DNA from: Devosia yakushimensis
Lineage (GTDB): Bacteria; Pseudomonadota; Alphaproteobacteria; Rhizobiales; Devosiaceae
Reading direction: 5' to 3'
Length of the DNA: 64,000 bases
Assembly (NCBI RefSeq): GCF_030159855.1
Contig: NZ_BSNG01000001.1
Location: 1,426,001 to 1,490,000, forward strand
Positions within the stretch are counted from its first letter, which is position 1, and each line of letters starts with the position of its first letter. The notes under the pieces are model-generated. The model had not been told where the DNA came from. It made no database searches and saw nothing but the letters and a program-made list of their open reading frames with translations. Positions 34,262 to 43,362 of the stretch are shown in pieces. A program made the position numbers and the translations under genes.

Positions 34262-34879
34262 ATGGATGAGGTTATCGAGGTTGATCCGCTGACCGCGCTT
34301 GGCGAGTACATCGCCGGGGCCCTGGGCAGCGCGGTTCTTGCCAACGAGATCGCCTATGGCGAGCTGACACTGACCATCGAGCGCGACGCAATTGTGGCCG
34401 TTGCCACGTTCCTGCGCGACGATGCCAAGTGCCGGTTCATTAGCTTTACCGACGTGACGGCGGTCGACTACCCCGAGCGCGATGAGCGGTTCGACGTGGT
34501 CTACCACTTCATGAGCCCGCATCTGAACCAGCGCATCCGCGTCAAGCTCACCACCGACGATGTCGAGCCTGTGCCCAGCATTACCGGCGTGTTCCGCGGC
34601 GCCGACTGGTTCGAGCGCGAAACCTACGATCTTTATGGCGTGCTGTTCTCCGGTCACAACGACCTGCGCCGCATCCTGACCGATTATGGGTTTGACGGGC
34701 ATCCGCTGCGCAAGGACTTCCCGGTCACCGGCTTCGTCCAGGTCAAATATGACGAAGAGCGCAAGCGGGTCGTCTATGAGCCAGTCAAGCTGATGCAGGA
34801 ATTCCGCACCTTTGACTATCTGTCGCCTTGGGAGGGTACAGACTATGTCCTGCCCGGTGACGAGAAGGCCAAGCAATGA
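34262..34879 (+). CDS. nuoC: NADH-quinone oxidoreductase subunit C
   Basis: A 205-residue 30-kDa-type subunit of the Q module. The family signature ERETYDLYGVLFSGHNDLRRILTDYGF, then GHPLRKDFP, is present. It is separate from NuoD, as in alphaproteobacteria and mitochondria, not fused as in E. coli. ATG at 34262 is 11 bases after the nuoB stop. The stop overlaps the nuoD start (ATGA). Confidence 0.97.
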   Translation: MDEVIEVDPLTALGEYIAGALGSAVLANEIAYGELTLTIERDAIVAVATFLRDDAKCRFISFTDVTAVDYPERDERFDVVYHFMSPHLNQRIRVKLTTDDVEPVPSITGVFRGADWFERETYDLYGVLFSGHNDLRRILTDYGFDGHPLRKDFPVTGFVQVKYDEERKRVVYEPVKLMQEFRTFDYLSPWEGTDYVLPGDEKAKQ

Positions 34880-36069
34880 CCGTTGAAGCCGAAGTCCGCA
34901 ATTTCACCATCAACTTTGGGCCGGTTCACCCCTCCGCTCACGGCGTGCTACGCTTGATTCTGGAGCTGGACGGCGAAATCGTTGAACGCGTCGATCCCCA
35001 TATCGGCCTGCTGCATCGCGGCACCGAAAAGCTGATCGAGCAGAAGACTTATCTGCAGGCCGTGCCCTATTTCGACCGCCTCGACTATGTGGCGCCGATG
35101 AACCAGGAGCATGCCTTTGCCCTGGCTGTTGAGAAGCTGCTGGGCCTCGAAGTGCCGCGCCGCGGCCAGTTGATCCGCGTGCTCTATTCGGAAATCGGGC
35201 GCCTGCTGGCGCATCTGATGAACGTCACGACCCAGGCCATGGACGTCGGCGCACTGACGCCGCCGCTCTGGGGCTTCGAGCAGCGCGAAAAGCTCATGGT
35301 GTTCTATGAGCGCGCTTCGGGTGCCCGTATGCACGCCGCCTATTTCCGCCCCGGCGGCGTCCATCAGGACCTGCCGCAGGCGCTGATCGACGATATCGAG
35401 ACGTTCTGTGAGACCTTCCCCAAGGCGCTTGCCGATATCGATAGCCTTCTGACCAACAACCGCATCTTCAAGCAGCGCAATGTCGATATCGGCGTGGTCG
35501 ATCTCGATGATGCCTGGAATATGGGCTTTTCGGGCGTGATGGTGCGCGGCTCGGGCGCTGCCTGGGATTTGCGCAAGAGCCAGCCTTACGAATGCTATGC
35601 CGAAATGGATTTCGACATCCCGGTTGGCAAGAATGGCGACTGCTACGACCGCTATCTCATCCGCATGGAAGAGATGCGCCAGTCGACCAGCATCATGAAG
35701 CAGTGCGTGGACAAGCTGAATGCCGTCGATGGCAAGGGCCCGGTGTCCTCGCTCGATGGCAAGGTCGTGCCGCCCAGCCGTGGCGAGATGAAGACCTCAA
35801 TGGAAGCGCTGATCCATCACTTCAAGCTCTATACCGAGGGCTACAAGGTGCCGGCCGGTGAGGTCTATGCCGCCGTTGAAGCGCCCAAGGGCGAATTCGG
35901 CGTTTTTCTCGTCAGCGACGGCTCCAACAAGCCTTACCGCTGCAAGATCCGCGCGCCGGGTTTTGCGCATTTGTCGGCCATGGATTTCCTGTGTCGCGGC
36001 CACATGCTGGCTGACGTCTCGGCCATCCTTGGCTCGCTCGATATCGTGTTCGGAGAGGTTGATCGCTAA
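34876..36069 (+). CDS. nuoD: NADH-quinone oxidoreductase subunit D
   Basis: The 49-kDa-type subunit, 397 residues, forming most of the quinone site with NuoB. Landmarks are FGPVHPSAHGVLRLILELDGE, with the His that binds quinone, then HIGLLHRGTEKL and the C-terminal DIVFGEVDR. It has no Fe-S cluster, in line with its hydrogenase-derived fold. It overlaps nuoC by four bases and nuoE by one. Confidence 0.98.
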   Translation: MTVEAEVRNFTINFGPVHPSAHGVLRLILELDGEIVERVDPHIGLLHRGTEKLIEQKTYLQAVPYFDRLDYVAPMNQEHAFALAVEKLLGLEVPRRGQLIRVLYSEIGRLLAHLMNVTTQAMDVGALTPPLWGFEQREKLMVFYERASGARMHAAYFRPGGVHQDLPQALIDDIETFCETFPKALADIDSLLTNNRIFKQRNVDIGVVDLDDAWNMGFSGVMVRGSGAAWDLRKSQPYECYAEMDFDIPVGKNGDCYDRYLIRMEEMRQSTSIMKQCVDKLNAVDGKGPVSSLDGKVVPPSRGEMKTSMEALIHHFKLYTEGYKVPAGEVYAAVEAPKGEFGVFLVSDGSNKPYRCKIRAPGFAHLSAMDFLCRGHMLADVSAILGSLDIVFGEVDR

Positions 36070-37226
36070 TGGTCGCGCGTCGCCTTGCGGACGAGTCGGT
36101 TCAACCGGCCGCGTTCGCCTTTACCGCTGAAAACGCCAAATGGGCGGAATGGAAGATCGGGCTTTACCCGACCGGCCGTCAGCAATCTGCTGTTATCCCG
36201 CTGCTCATGCGCGCCCAGGAACAGGATGGCTGGGTCACCCGCGCCACGATCGAAAAGGTCGCCGACATGCTCGGCATGGCCTATATCCGTGTGCTTGAGG
36301 TCGCCACCTTCTATACCCAGTTCCAGCTGCAGCCCGTGGGCACCAAGGCCCATGTGCAGGTCTGTGGCACGACGCCTTGCATGCTGCGCGGGGCCGGGGA
36401 ACTGATCGAGGTCTGCAAGAGCAAGATCCACCACGATCCGCACCATCTCAATGACGATGGCACGCTGAGCTGGGAAGAGGTCGAATGTGCCGGCGCCTGC
36501 GTCAACGCCCCGATGGTGGCGATTTTCCAGGACACCTATGAGGACCTGACGCCAGCTCGGCTCGAAGAAATCATCGATGCCTTCCATGCTGGCAAGGGCG
36601 ACACCATCAAGCCGGGCACCCAGATCGAGCGGCTGAATTCGGCTGCCGAAGGCGGTCGTACTACGCTACTGGAAAAGCCGACAGCCAAGCGCGAGAAATT
36701 CGTGCCGCCTCCGCCGCCGGTGGATGCTGCCGCACCCGCAGCTCCGGCTCCGGCCGCTGCTGCCCCGCAGGCGCCGACCACGGCCGCCAAGCCCAAGGAT
36801 GTGAGCGAAGAATCCGCTCCCGCCCTCAAGGGTACGCCCAAGCAGGCCAAGGTCTCCGAGGCCAAGGCTGAGGGTGAGCGCAAGGCGGCCGATGCCGAGG
36901 CGATCGATAGCGGCAAAAAGGCCAAGGCCAAGTCCGCGGCCGAAAAGGGTGCTGTTGCGCCGCTGTTCAAGGCGCCCAAGGGCGCGCCGGACGACCTCAA
37001 GCTGATCTCCGGCGTCGCTCCGGTGCTTGAAGGGCGGCTCAATGCCATCGGCATTACCCAGTGGAGCCAGGTTGCCAAGCTCTCGGCCGAGGATATTGCC
37101 AAGGTCGAGGACTCACTGAGCTTCAAGGGTCGCGTTGCGCGCGACAACTGGCTGCAACAGGCCGAAGCACTCGCCAAGGGCGGAGTCGAAGAGTACCGCA
37201 AGGTATTTGGGAAGGACCCGCGCTAA
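36069..37226 (+). CDS. nuoE: NADH-quinone oxidoreductase subunit E with C-terminal extension
   Basis: The N module 24-kDa-type subunit. Residues 1-195 are a normal NuoE with the [2Fe-2S] ligands Cys99, Cys104, Cys140 and Cys144. Residues from about 210 to 315 are a low-complexity Ala/Pro/Lys linker (PPPPPVDAAAPAAPAPAAAA). Residues 318-385 form a compact helical domain, DDLKLISGVAPVLEGRLNAIG onward, resembling the helix-hairpin-helix domain found in several Hyphomicrobiales proteins. Total length 385 is about twice the family norm. The extension's role is unknown. Confidence 0.95.
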   Translation: MVARRLADESVQPAAFAFTAENAKWAEWKIGLYPTGRQQSAVIPLLMRAQEQDGWVTRATIEKVADMLGMAYIRVLEVATFYTQFQLQPVGTKAHVQVCGTTPCMLRGAGELIEVCKSKIHHDPHHLNDDGTLSWEEVECAGACVNAPMVAIFQDTYEDLTPARLEEIIDAFHAGKGDTIKPGTQIERLNSAAEGGRTTLLEKPTAKREKFVPPPPPVDAAAPAAPAPAAAAPQAPTTAAKPKDVSEESAPALKGTPKQAKVSEAKAEGERKAADAEAIDSGKKAKAKSAAEKGAVAPLFKAPKGAPDDLKLISGVAPVLEGRLNAIGITQWSQVAKLSAEDIAKVEDSLSFKGRVARDNWLQQAEALAKGGVEEYRKVFGKDPR

Positions 37227-37430
37227 ATGGCTGAGGGCAAGATCCAATTTGGCAAGCTGACCGGCAAGGACTACGCCATGGGCGCAGGCTTTGTAGTCAT
37301 GGCCATGATCATTGCCCAGGGCCTTGTTGCTTACCTTATTCCAGGTGCCCCGCCAGCTTTGCTGGGCGCCATTGGCGCGGCCATCGGAGTGGCTGCCTGG
37401 TTTTCATACTTGCGGAAGCGGAACGGCTGA
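37227..37430 (+). CDS. Small two-helix membrane protein in the nuo operon
   Basis: A 67-residue protein whose ATG directly follows the nuoE stop. After a short basic N terminus (GKIQFGKLTGKDY) come two hydrophobic helices, GAGFVVMAMIIAQGLVAYLI and PALLGAIGAAIGVAAWFSYL, ending RKRNG. A similar unnamed ORF is found at this place in Hyphomicrobiales nuo operons. It may be an accessory subunit or assembly factor, which is inferred from position only. Confidence 0.82.
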   Translation: MAEGKIQFGKLTGKDYAMGAGFVVMAMIIAQGLVAYLIPGAPPALLGAIGAAIGVAAWFSYLRKRNG

Positions 37431-37432
37431 TC

Positions 37433-38740
37433 ATGCTCGCTGACAAGGATCGCATTTTTACCAATCTCTATGGCCAGGGCGACTGGGGCCTTGAAGGCGC
37501 GCGGTCTCGCGGCGCCTGGGTCGGCACCAAGGAGTTTATCGACTCCGGGCGCGACTGGATCACCAATGAGGTCAAGGCGTCGGGCCTGCGTGGCCGTGGC
37601 GGGGCCGGGTTCCCCACCGCGCTCAAATGGACCTTCATGCCCAAGGTCAATGATGGCCGTCCGCATTACCTGCTGGTCAATGCCGACGAATCCGAGCCCG
37701 GCACCTGCAAGGACCGTGAAATCCTGCGCCACGATCCGCACCATCTGGTCGAAGGGTGCCTGCTGGCGGCCCGTGCCATGGATGCGCATCTGGCCTTTAT
37801 CTATGTGCGCGGCGAATTCATCCGCGAGCGTCAGCATCTGGAACGCGCCGTCGAGGAGGCCTATGAGGCCAAGCTGATCGGCAAAGACAATATCCACGGC
37901 TGGGACCTGGACATCATCGTCCATCACGGCGCCGGCGCCTACATCTGCGGCGAAGAAACCGCGCTGATGGAGAGCCTAGAAGGCAAAAAGGGCCAGCCCC
38001 GCCTCAAGCCGCCATTCCCGGCCGGCATGGGCGTCTATGGCAACCCAACCACGGTGAACAACGTCGAGTCCATCGCCGTCGTGCCCGAAATCCTGCGCCG
38101 CTCGGGCGCCTGGTTCGCGTCCATCGGCCGTCCGAACAACCAGGGCACCAAGCTCTTCATGGTCTCGGGCCATGTGAACAAGCCTGCGACCTTCGAGGAA
38201 GCCCTGGGCGAAAGTTTCAAGGACATTATCGAAAAGCATTGCGGCGGCATCCGCGGCGGCTGGGATAATCTGCTCGCGGTCATTCCCGGCGGCGCATCGT
38301 GCCCCGTGGTGCGCGGCGAAGACATGATGGATGCCATCATGGATTTCGACGGGTTGCGCGAGAAGAAGTCGTCCTTCGGCACCGGCGGCATGATCATCAT
38401 GGACAAGTCCACTGATATCGTGAAGGCGATCTGGCGTATTGCCGCCTTCTTCAAGCATGAAAGCTGCGGCCAGTGTACGCCCTGTCGCGAAGGCACCGGC
38501 TGGATGATGCGCGTGCTCGGCCGCATGGTCGAAGGCCGCGCCCAGAAGCGCGAAATCGACATGCTGTTCGCCGTGACCAAGCAGATCGAAGGCCACACCA
38601 TCTGCGCCCTCGGCGACGCTGCCGCGTGGCCGGTGCAGGGCCTGATCCGCAATTTCCGCGACGTCATCGAGGCGCGGATTGACCAGTACACATATTCGTC
38701 CACCTCCGACGGCGCCGTGCCGTCGATTGCGGCGGAGTAA
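37433..38740 (+). CDS. nuoF: NADH-quinone oxidoreductase subunit F
   Basis: The 51-kDa-type subunit, 435 residues, which binds NADH and FMN and carries cluster N3. Motifs are SGLRGRGGAGFPTALKW for FMN/NADH, GAGAYICGEETALMESLEG, and the [4Fe-4S] ligands ESCGQCTPCREGTGW with a further Cys in TICALGD. Complete and normal in length. Spacing to the small gene before it is two bases. Confidence 0.98.
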   Translation: MLADKDRIFTNLYGQGDWGLEGARSRGAWVGTKEFIDSGRDWITNEVKASGLRGRGGAGFPTALKWTFMPKVNDGRPHYLLVNADESEPGTCKDREILRHDPHHLVEGCLLAARAMDAHLAFIYVRGEFIRERQHLERAVEEAYEAKLIGKDNIHGWDLDIIVHHGAGAYICGEETALMESLEGKKGQPRLKPPFPAGMGVYGNPTTVNNVESIAVVPEILRRSGAWFASIGRPNNQGTKLFMVSGHVNKPATFEEALGESFKDIIEKHCGGIRGGWDNLLAVIPGGASCPVVRGEDMMDAIMDFDGLREKKSSFGTGGMIIMDKSTDIVKAIWRIAAFFKHESCGQCTPCREGTGWMMRVLGRMVEGRAQKREIDMLFAVTKQIEGHTICALGDAAAWPVQGLIRNFRDVIEARIDQYTYSSTSDGAVPSIAAE

Positions 38741-38745
38741 GGCTG

Positions 38746-40812
38746 ATGGCAAATATCAAAGTCGACGGCCAGCTGGTCGAAGTTCCGGACTATTTCACGC
38801 TGATGCAGGCGGCCGAGGCCGCTGGCGCGGAAATCCCGCGCTTCTGCTATCACGAGCGCCTGTCGGTGGCTGGCAATTGCCGCATGTGCCTGGTCGAGGT
38901 GAAGGGCGGTCCGCCCAAGCCGCAGGCCTCTTGCGCCATGTCGGTCAAGGATTTGCGGCCCGGCCCCAATGGCGAGCCGCCTGAAATGTTCACCAACACG
39001 CCCATGGTCAAAAAGGCCCGCGAAGGCGTGATGGAATTCCTGCTGATCAACCATCCGCTCGATTGCCCGATCTGCGATCAGGGCGGGGAATGCGATCTGC
39101 AGGACCAGGCCATGGCCTATGGCGTGGACAAGAACCGTTTCGCCGAGAACAAGCGCGCCGTCGAGGACAAGTATATTGGCCCGCTGGTCAAAACCTCGAT
39201 GAACCGCTGCATTCACTGCACGCGCTGCGTCCGCTTCACCACCGAAGTCGCCGGCATTGCCGAAATGGGGCTGCTAGGTCGCGGCGAAGACGCCGAGATC
39301 ACCACCTATCTCGAAAAGGCATTGTCGAGCGAGCTGCAGGGCAATGTGATCGATCTGTGCCCGGTGGGCGCGCTGACCTCCAAGCCTTATGCTTTCAATG
39401 CCCGCCCGTGGGAATTGACCAAGACGGAATCCATCGACGTGATGGATGCAGTCGGTTCAGCCATTCGCGTCGATAGCCGTGGCCGCGAAGTCATGCGCGT
39501 GCTGCCGCGCATCAACGAGTCCATCAATGAAGAGTGGATTTCCGACAAGACCCGCTTCATCTGGGATGGCCTCAAGAGCCAGCGGCTCGATCGCCCCTAT
39601 GTGCGGCGCAACAAGAGGCTGGGCGCCACCACCTGGGATGATGCATTCCAGACCGTTGCCAAGGCCCTCAAGAAGCCCGGCGCCCGTATTGGCGCCATCG
39701 CTGGCGATCTGGCCGGCGCCGAGGAGCTTTATGCGCTCAAGGCGCTGCTGGCCGCGCTCGGCTCGGGCAATGTCGATGCACGTCCCGCCGGTTCGGGCCT
39801 GTCGCCCGCCAATGGCCGCGCCTCCTATATCTTCAACCCGACCATTGCCGGGATCGAACAGGCCGACGCCATCCTGCTGATCGGCACCAATCCGCGCCGT
39901 GAAGCCGCTGTGCTCAATGCCCGCATCCGCAAGGTGTGGCGCGCCACGAGCCTGCCCATCGGCGTGATCGGGGAAGCAGCTGATCTCACCTATAGCTACA
40001 CCCATCTCGGCGCCGGCAGTGATACGCTGGCTGATCTGGTGGCCGGCAATGGCGAATTCGCGCAGACTTGGGCCAAGGCCAAAAAGCCGCTGGTGATCGT
40101 GGGTGAAGGCGCCGCAACTGCCGACGTGCTGGCCGCCGCCGCCAAGCTCGCAACGGCCAATGCCGAAATCGAAGCCGGCTGGAATGGCTTTGCCGTGCTG
40201 CACAATGCCGCCGCCCGCGTCGGTGCTCTCGATGTTGGCTTCGTGCCGGCCAAGGGTGCTGCTGATACGGCCGCCATGCTGGCTGGCGGTGTCGATGTGC
40301 TGTTCCTGGTTGGGGCCGACGAAGTCGACATGACCCAGCTCGGCGAGACGCTCGTCGTCTATCTGGGCACCCATGGCGACAATGGCGCACATCGTGCCGA
40401 CGTCATCCTGCCAGGCGCTGCTTACACTGAAAAGAGCGCCACCTATGTTAATACCGAGGGCCGCGTGCAGGTGACCAACCGCGCCGTGTTCCCGCCGGGC
40501 GATGCCAAGGAAGATTGGGCCATCATCCGCGCTCTATCGGCCGTGGCCGGACAGCCGCTGGCCTTCAACTCGCTGGCCCAGCTGCGGGCCGCCATGTATG
40601 CCGAATTCCCGCATCTGGCCCGCATCGACGCTATTGCCGAAGGCAAGGCTGCCGATATCGCGAAGCTGGCCAAGACCTCGCCCAAGGGCAAGAAGGCAGC
40701 ATTCGTGTCGCCGGTGGCGGATTTCTATCTCAGCAATCCGATTGCCCGCGCATCCGCCGTCATGGGCGAATCCGCCGCTTTGGCCGCTGGCCTGCGCCAG
40801 GCAGCGGAGTAG
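38746..40812 (+). CDS. nuoG: NADH-quinone oxidoreductase subunit G
   Basis: The 75-kDa-type subunit, 688 residues. The N-terminal ferredoxin domain carries [2Fe-2S] N1b (FCYHERLSVAGNCRMCLVEV) and [4Fe-4S] centres N5 and N4 (CDQGGECDLQ, NRCIHCTRCVRF and VIDLCPVGALTS). The C-terminal part has the molybdopterin-oxidoreductase fold without cofactor. The extra N7 cluster motif of E. coli is not evident. It starts three bases after the nuoF stop. Confidence 0.97.
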   Translation: MANIKVDGQLVEVPDYFTLMQAAEAAGAEIPRFCYHERLSVAGNCRMCLVEVKGGPPKPQASCAMSVKDLRPGPNGEPPEMFTNTPMVKKAREGVMEFLLINHPLDCPICDQGGECDLQDQAMAYGVDKNRFAENKRAVEDKYIGPLVKTSMNRCIHCTRCVRFTTEVAGIAEMGLLGRGEDAEITTYLEKALSSELQGNVIDLCPVGALTSKPYAFNARPWELTKTESIDVMDAVGSAIRVDSRGREVMRVLPRINESINEEWISDKTRFIWDGLKSQRLDRPYVRRNKRLGATTWDDAFQTVAKALKKPGARIGAIAGDLAGAEELYALKALLAALGSGNVDARPAGSGLSPANGRASYIFNPTIAGIEQADAILLIGTNPRREAAVLNARIRKVWRATSLPIGVIGEAADLTYSYTHLGAGSDTLADLVAGNGEFAQTWAKAKKPLVIVGEGAATADVLAAAAKLATANAEIEAGWNGFAVLHNAAARVGALDVGFVPAKGAADTAAMLAGGVDVLFLVGADEVDMTQLGETLVVYLGTHGDNGAHRADVILPGAAYTEKSATYVNTEGRVQVTNRAVFPPGDAKEDWAIIRALSAVAGQPLAFNSLAQLRAAMYAEFPHLARIDAIAEGKAADIAKLAKTSPKGKKAAFVSPVADFYLSNPIARASAVMGESAALAAGLRQAAE

Positions 40813-40821
40813 GGGAGCATA

Positions 40822-41919
40822 ATGGACTTTATCACTACCGCTCTCGACTACCTGCTGGGCATCCCGATCCTGGGATGGGGCATCCATGTCGGCCTCATCT
40901 ACAAGACGCTGCTGCTGCTGGTCTGCCTGCTGGTTTTCACCGCCTTCATCCTGCTGGCTGACCGCAAGATCTGGGCTGCCGTGCAAATCCGTCGTGGCCC
41001 CAACGTGGTCGGCCCGTTCGGCCTGCTGCAGAGCTTTGCCGACCTGCTGAAATTCGCCCTTAAAGAAGCGATCATTCCGGCCGGCGCCGACAAGTTCCTG
41101 TTCCTCTTCGCCCCGCTGCTGACCGCGACCCTGGCGCTTGCCGCCTGGGCTGTGGTGCCGGTGGGCGAGGGGCTGGCCATCGCCAATATCAATCTTGGCG
41201 TGCTCTATATCTTCGCGATTTCCTCGCTGGGCGTTTATGGCGTCATCATCGGCGGCTGGGCTTCGAACTCGAAATATCCGTTTCTGGGTTCGCTCCGTTC
41301 CGCCGCGCAGATGGTCAGCTATGAAGTCTCTATCGGCCTCGTGATCATCACCGTGCTGCTCTGCGTCGGCTCGCTCAATCTCAGCGATATCGTGCGCGCC
41401 CAGTATGAAATGGGCCTCGCCCATATGATCGGCCTGCCGCAGTTGACGTTCCTGAACTGGTTCTGGCTGCCGCTCTTTCCGATGTTCATCGTGTTCTACA
41501 TTTCGGCCCTGGCCGAAACGAACCGCCCGCCGTTCGATCTTCCCGAAGCCGAGTCCGAGCTGGTCGCCGGCTTCATGACCGAATATTCGGCCACGCCCTA
41601 CATGCTGTTCATGCTGGGCGAGTACATCTCCATCCTGCTGATGTGCGCGCTCACCACGGTCCTGTTCCTGGGTGGTTGGACATCGCCGATCGATCTGCCG
41701 CCCTTCACCTGGATTCCGGGCGTCATCTGGTTCGTTCTCAAGCTCAGCGCGGTGTTCTTCATGTTCGCCATGGCCAAGTCCATCGTGCCGCGCTACCGCT
41801 ACGATCAACTCATGCGCATTGGCTGGAAGCTGTTCCTGCCGCTGTCGCTGATCATGGTCGTCATCGTCGCTTTCGTGCTCCAGCTGACCGGCTGGGGCTG
41901 GCATGGAGGGGTCGCCTGA
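40822..41919 (+). CDS. nuoH: NADH-quinone oxidoreductase subunit H
   Basis: Eight-helix membrane subunit, 365 residues, joining the Q site to the proton pumps. Signatures are ADRKIWAAVQIRRGPNVVGPFGLLQ and ETNRPPFDLPEAESELVAGF, with the Glu cluster implicated in coupling. GGGGAG precedes the ATG, and the stop shares a base with the nuoI start. Confidence 0.98.
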   Translation: MDFITTALDYLLGIPILGWGIHVGLIYKTLLLLVCLLVFTAFILLADRKIWAAVQIRRGPNVVGPFGLLQSFADLLKFALKEAIIPAGADKFLFLFAPLLTATLALAAWAVVPVGEGLAIANINLGVLYIFAISSLGVYGVIIGGWASNSKYPFLGSLRSAAQMVSYEVSIGLVIITVLLCVGSLNLSDIVRAQYEMGLAHMIGLPQLTFLNWFWLPLFPMFIVFYISALAETNRPPFDLPEAESELVAGFMTEYSATPYMLFMLGEYISILLMCALTTVLFLGGWTSPIDLPPFTWIPGVIWFVLKLSAVFFMFAMAKSIVPRYRYDQLMRIGWKLFLPLSLIMVVIVAFVLQLTGWGWHGGVA

Positions 41920-42407
41920 TGCGTGTCGCCCAAGTCTTTAACACGCTGCTCCTCACCGAGCTGGTGTCGGGGTTCTTCCTCGGCATGCGCTACTTCTTTG
42001 CGCCCAAGCCGACCATCAACTACCCCTTCGAAAAGGGCCATATCAGCCCGCGCTTCCGGGGCGAGCACGCTTTGCGCCGCTATCCCAATGGCGAAGAGCG
42101 CTGCATTGCCTGCAAGCTGTGCGAAGCCATCTGTCCGGCCCAGGCCATCACCATCGAAGCCGGCCCGCGCCAGAATGACGGCACCCGCCGCACGGTGCGC
42201 TACGACATCGACATGGTGAAGTGCATCTATTGCGGCTTCTGCCAGGAAGCCTGCCCGGTCGACGCGATCGTGGAGGGCCCCAATTTCGAATTTGCGACCG
42301 AGACGCGCGAAGAGCTTTACTTCTCCAAGGAAAAGCTCCTGGCCAATGGCGATCGTTGGGAGCGTGAAATCTCTGCCAATCTCGCTGCCGACGCGCCCTA
42401 CCGATAA
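41919..42407 (+). CDS. nuoI: NADH-quinone oxidoreductase subunit I
   Basis: A 162-residue ferredoxin-like subunit with two [4Fe-4S] clusters, N6a and N6b: CIACKLCEAICP and CIYCGFCQEACP. The N-terminal amphipathic helix (FNTLLLTELVSGFFLGMRYFF) sits on the membrane. The ATG at 41919 overlaps the nuoH stop; the open frame runs further upstream only as an out-of-frame shadow of nuoH. Confidence 0.98.
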   Translation: MRVAQVFNTLLLTELVSGFFLGMRYFFAPKPTINYPFEKGHISPRFRGEHALRRYPNGEERCIACKLCEAICPAQAITIEAGPRQNDGTRRTVRYDIDMVKCIYCGFCQEACPVDAIVEGPNFEFATETREELYFSKEKLLANGDRWEREISANLAADAPYR

Positions 42408-42418
42408 GAGAGAAGAGC

Positions 42419-43027
42419 ATGACCCTTCCACTGTTCTTCTTCTATGTGTTCTCGGCCATCGCCATCGCTTCGGCGGTGATGGTCATCTCGGCGCGCAATC
42501 CGGTGCATGCCGTGCTGTTCCTGATCCTGACCTTCTTCAATGCCGCAGGCCTGTTCATGCTGGCCGGCGCCGAGTTTTTGGCGCTGATCCTGATCGTGGT
42601 CTATGTCGGCGCGGTCGCCGTGCTGTTCCTCTTCGTCGTCATGATGCTCGACGTCGACTTCGCCGAAATGCGGCAGGGCTTCCTGCAATATGCACCCATC
42701 GGCGTGCTGGTCGGCGCCGTGCTGCTGCTCGAGCTGCTGCTGGTTGCCGGCAGCTTCGTGGTTTCTCCCGAAATTGCGGGTGCTGCCGCGCTGCCCATCG
42801 ATGGCAGCATGGACAATATTCGGGCGCTGGGGCAAGTGCTCTACACGCGCTACGTCTTCCTGTTCCAGGGCGCCGGCGCCGTGCTGCTCGTGGCCATGAT
42901 CGGGGCGATCGTCCTGACCCTGCGCCACAAGCCCAACGTCAAGCGGCAGAACCCGCTCGATCAGGTTGGGCGCAAGCCATCGGAGGCCGTCAAGGTCGTC
43001 AAAGTCAAAAGCGGTCAAGGGCTGTAG
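42419..43027 (+). CDS. nuoJ: NADH-quinone oxidoreductase subunit J
   Basis: Five-helix membrane subunit of 202 residues. Family features are ISARNPVHAVLFLILTFFNAAGLFMLAGAEFLALILIVVYVGAV-type helices, with the conserved Glu in AGAEFLA and the pi-bulge Tyr-Val-Gly-Ala. AGAGAAGAG precedes the ATG. The basic C-terminal tail ends KVKSGQGL. Confidence 0.96.
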   Translation: MTLPLFFFYVFSAIAIASAVMVISARNPVHAVLFLILTFFNAAGLFMLAGAEFLALILIVVYVGAVAVLFLFVVMMLDVDFAEMRQGFLQYAPIGVLVGAVLLLELLLVAGSFVVSPEIAGAAALPIDGSMDNIRALGQVLYTRYVFLFQGAGAVLLVAMIGAIVLTLRHKPNVKRQNPLDQVGRKPSEAVKVVKVKSGQGL

Positions 43028-43036
43028 GAGGCAAAT

Positions 43037-43351
43037 ATGGGCTTGGGTATCGGGCTCGGTCACTACCTGACCGTAGCGGCAATTCTGTTCACGCTCGGCG
43101 TGTTCGGCATTTTTCTCAACCGCAAGAACGTCATCGTCATTCTGATGTCGGTGGAATTGATCCTGCTGGCCGTCAATTTGAACTTCGTCGCTTTCAGCGC
43201 GCAGCTCAATGACTTGCAGGGGCAGGTCTTCGCACTGCTGATCCTCACCGTGGCTGCCGCCGAGGCCGCCATCGGCCTGGCGATCCTGGTTATTTTCTAT
43301 CGCAACCGCGGCTCCATCGCGGTTGAAGACGTCAACATGATGAAGGGCTAA
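43037..43351 (+). CDS. nuoK: NADH-quinone oxidoreductase subunit K
   Basis: A 104-residue, three-helix subunit related to MrpC. The helix-2 Glu in ILMSVELILLAVNLNFV and the helix-3 Glu in AAAEAAIGLAILV are both present. GGAGG lies just before the ATG. Confidence 0.97.
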   Translation: MGLGIGLGHYLTVAAILFTLGVFGIFLNRKNVIVILMSVELILLAVNLNFVAFSAQLNDLQGQVFALLILTVAAAEAAIGLAILVIFYRNRGSIAVEDVNMMKG

Positions 43352-43362
43352 GAACCTCCGCT

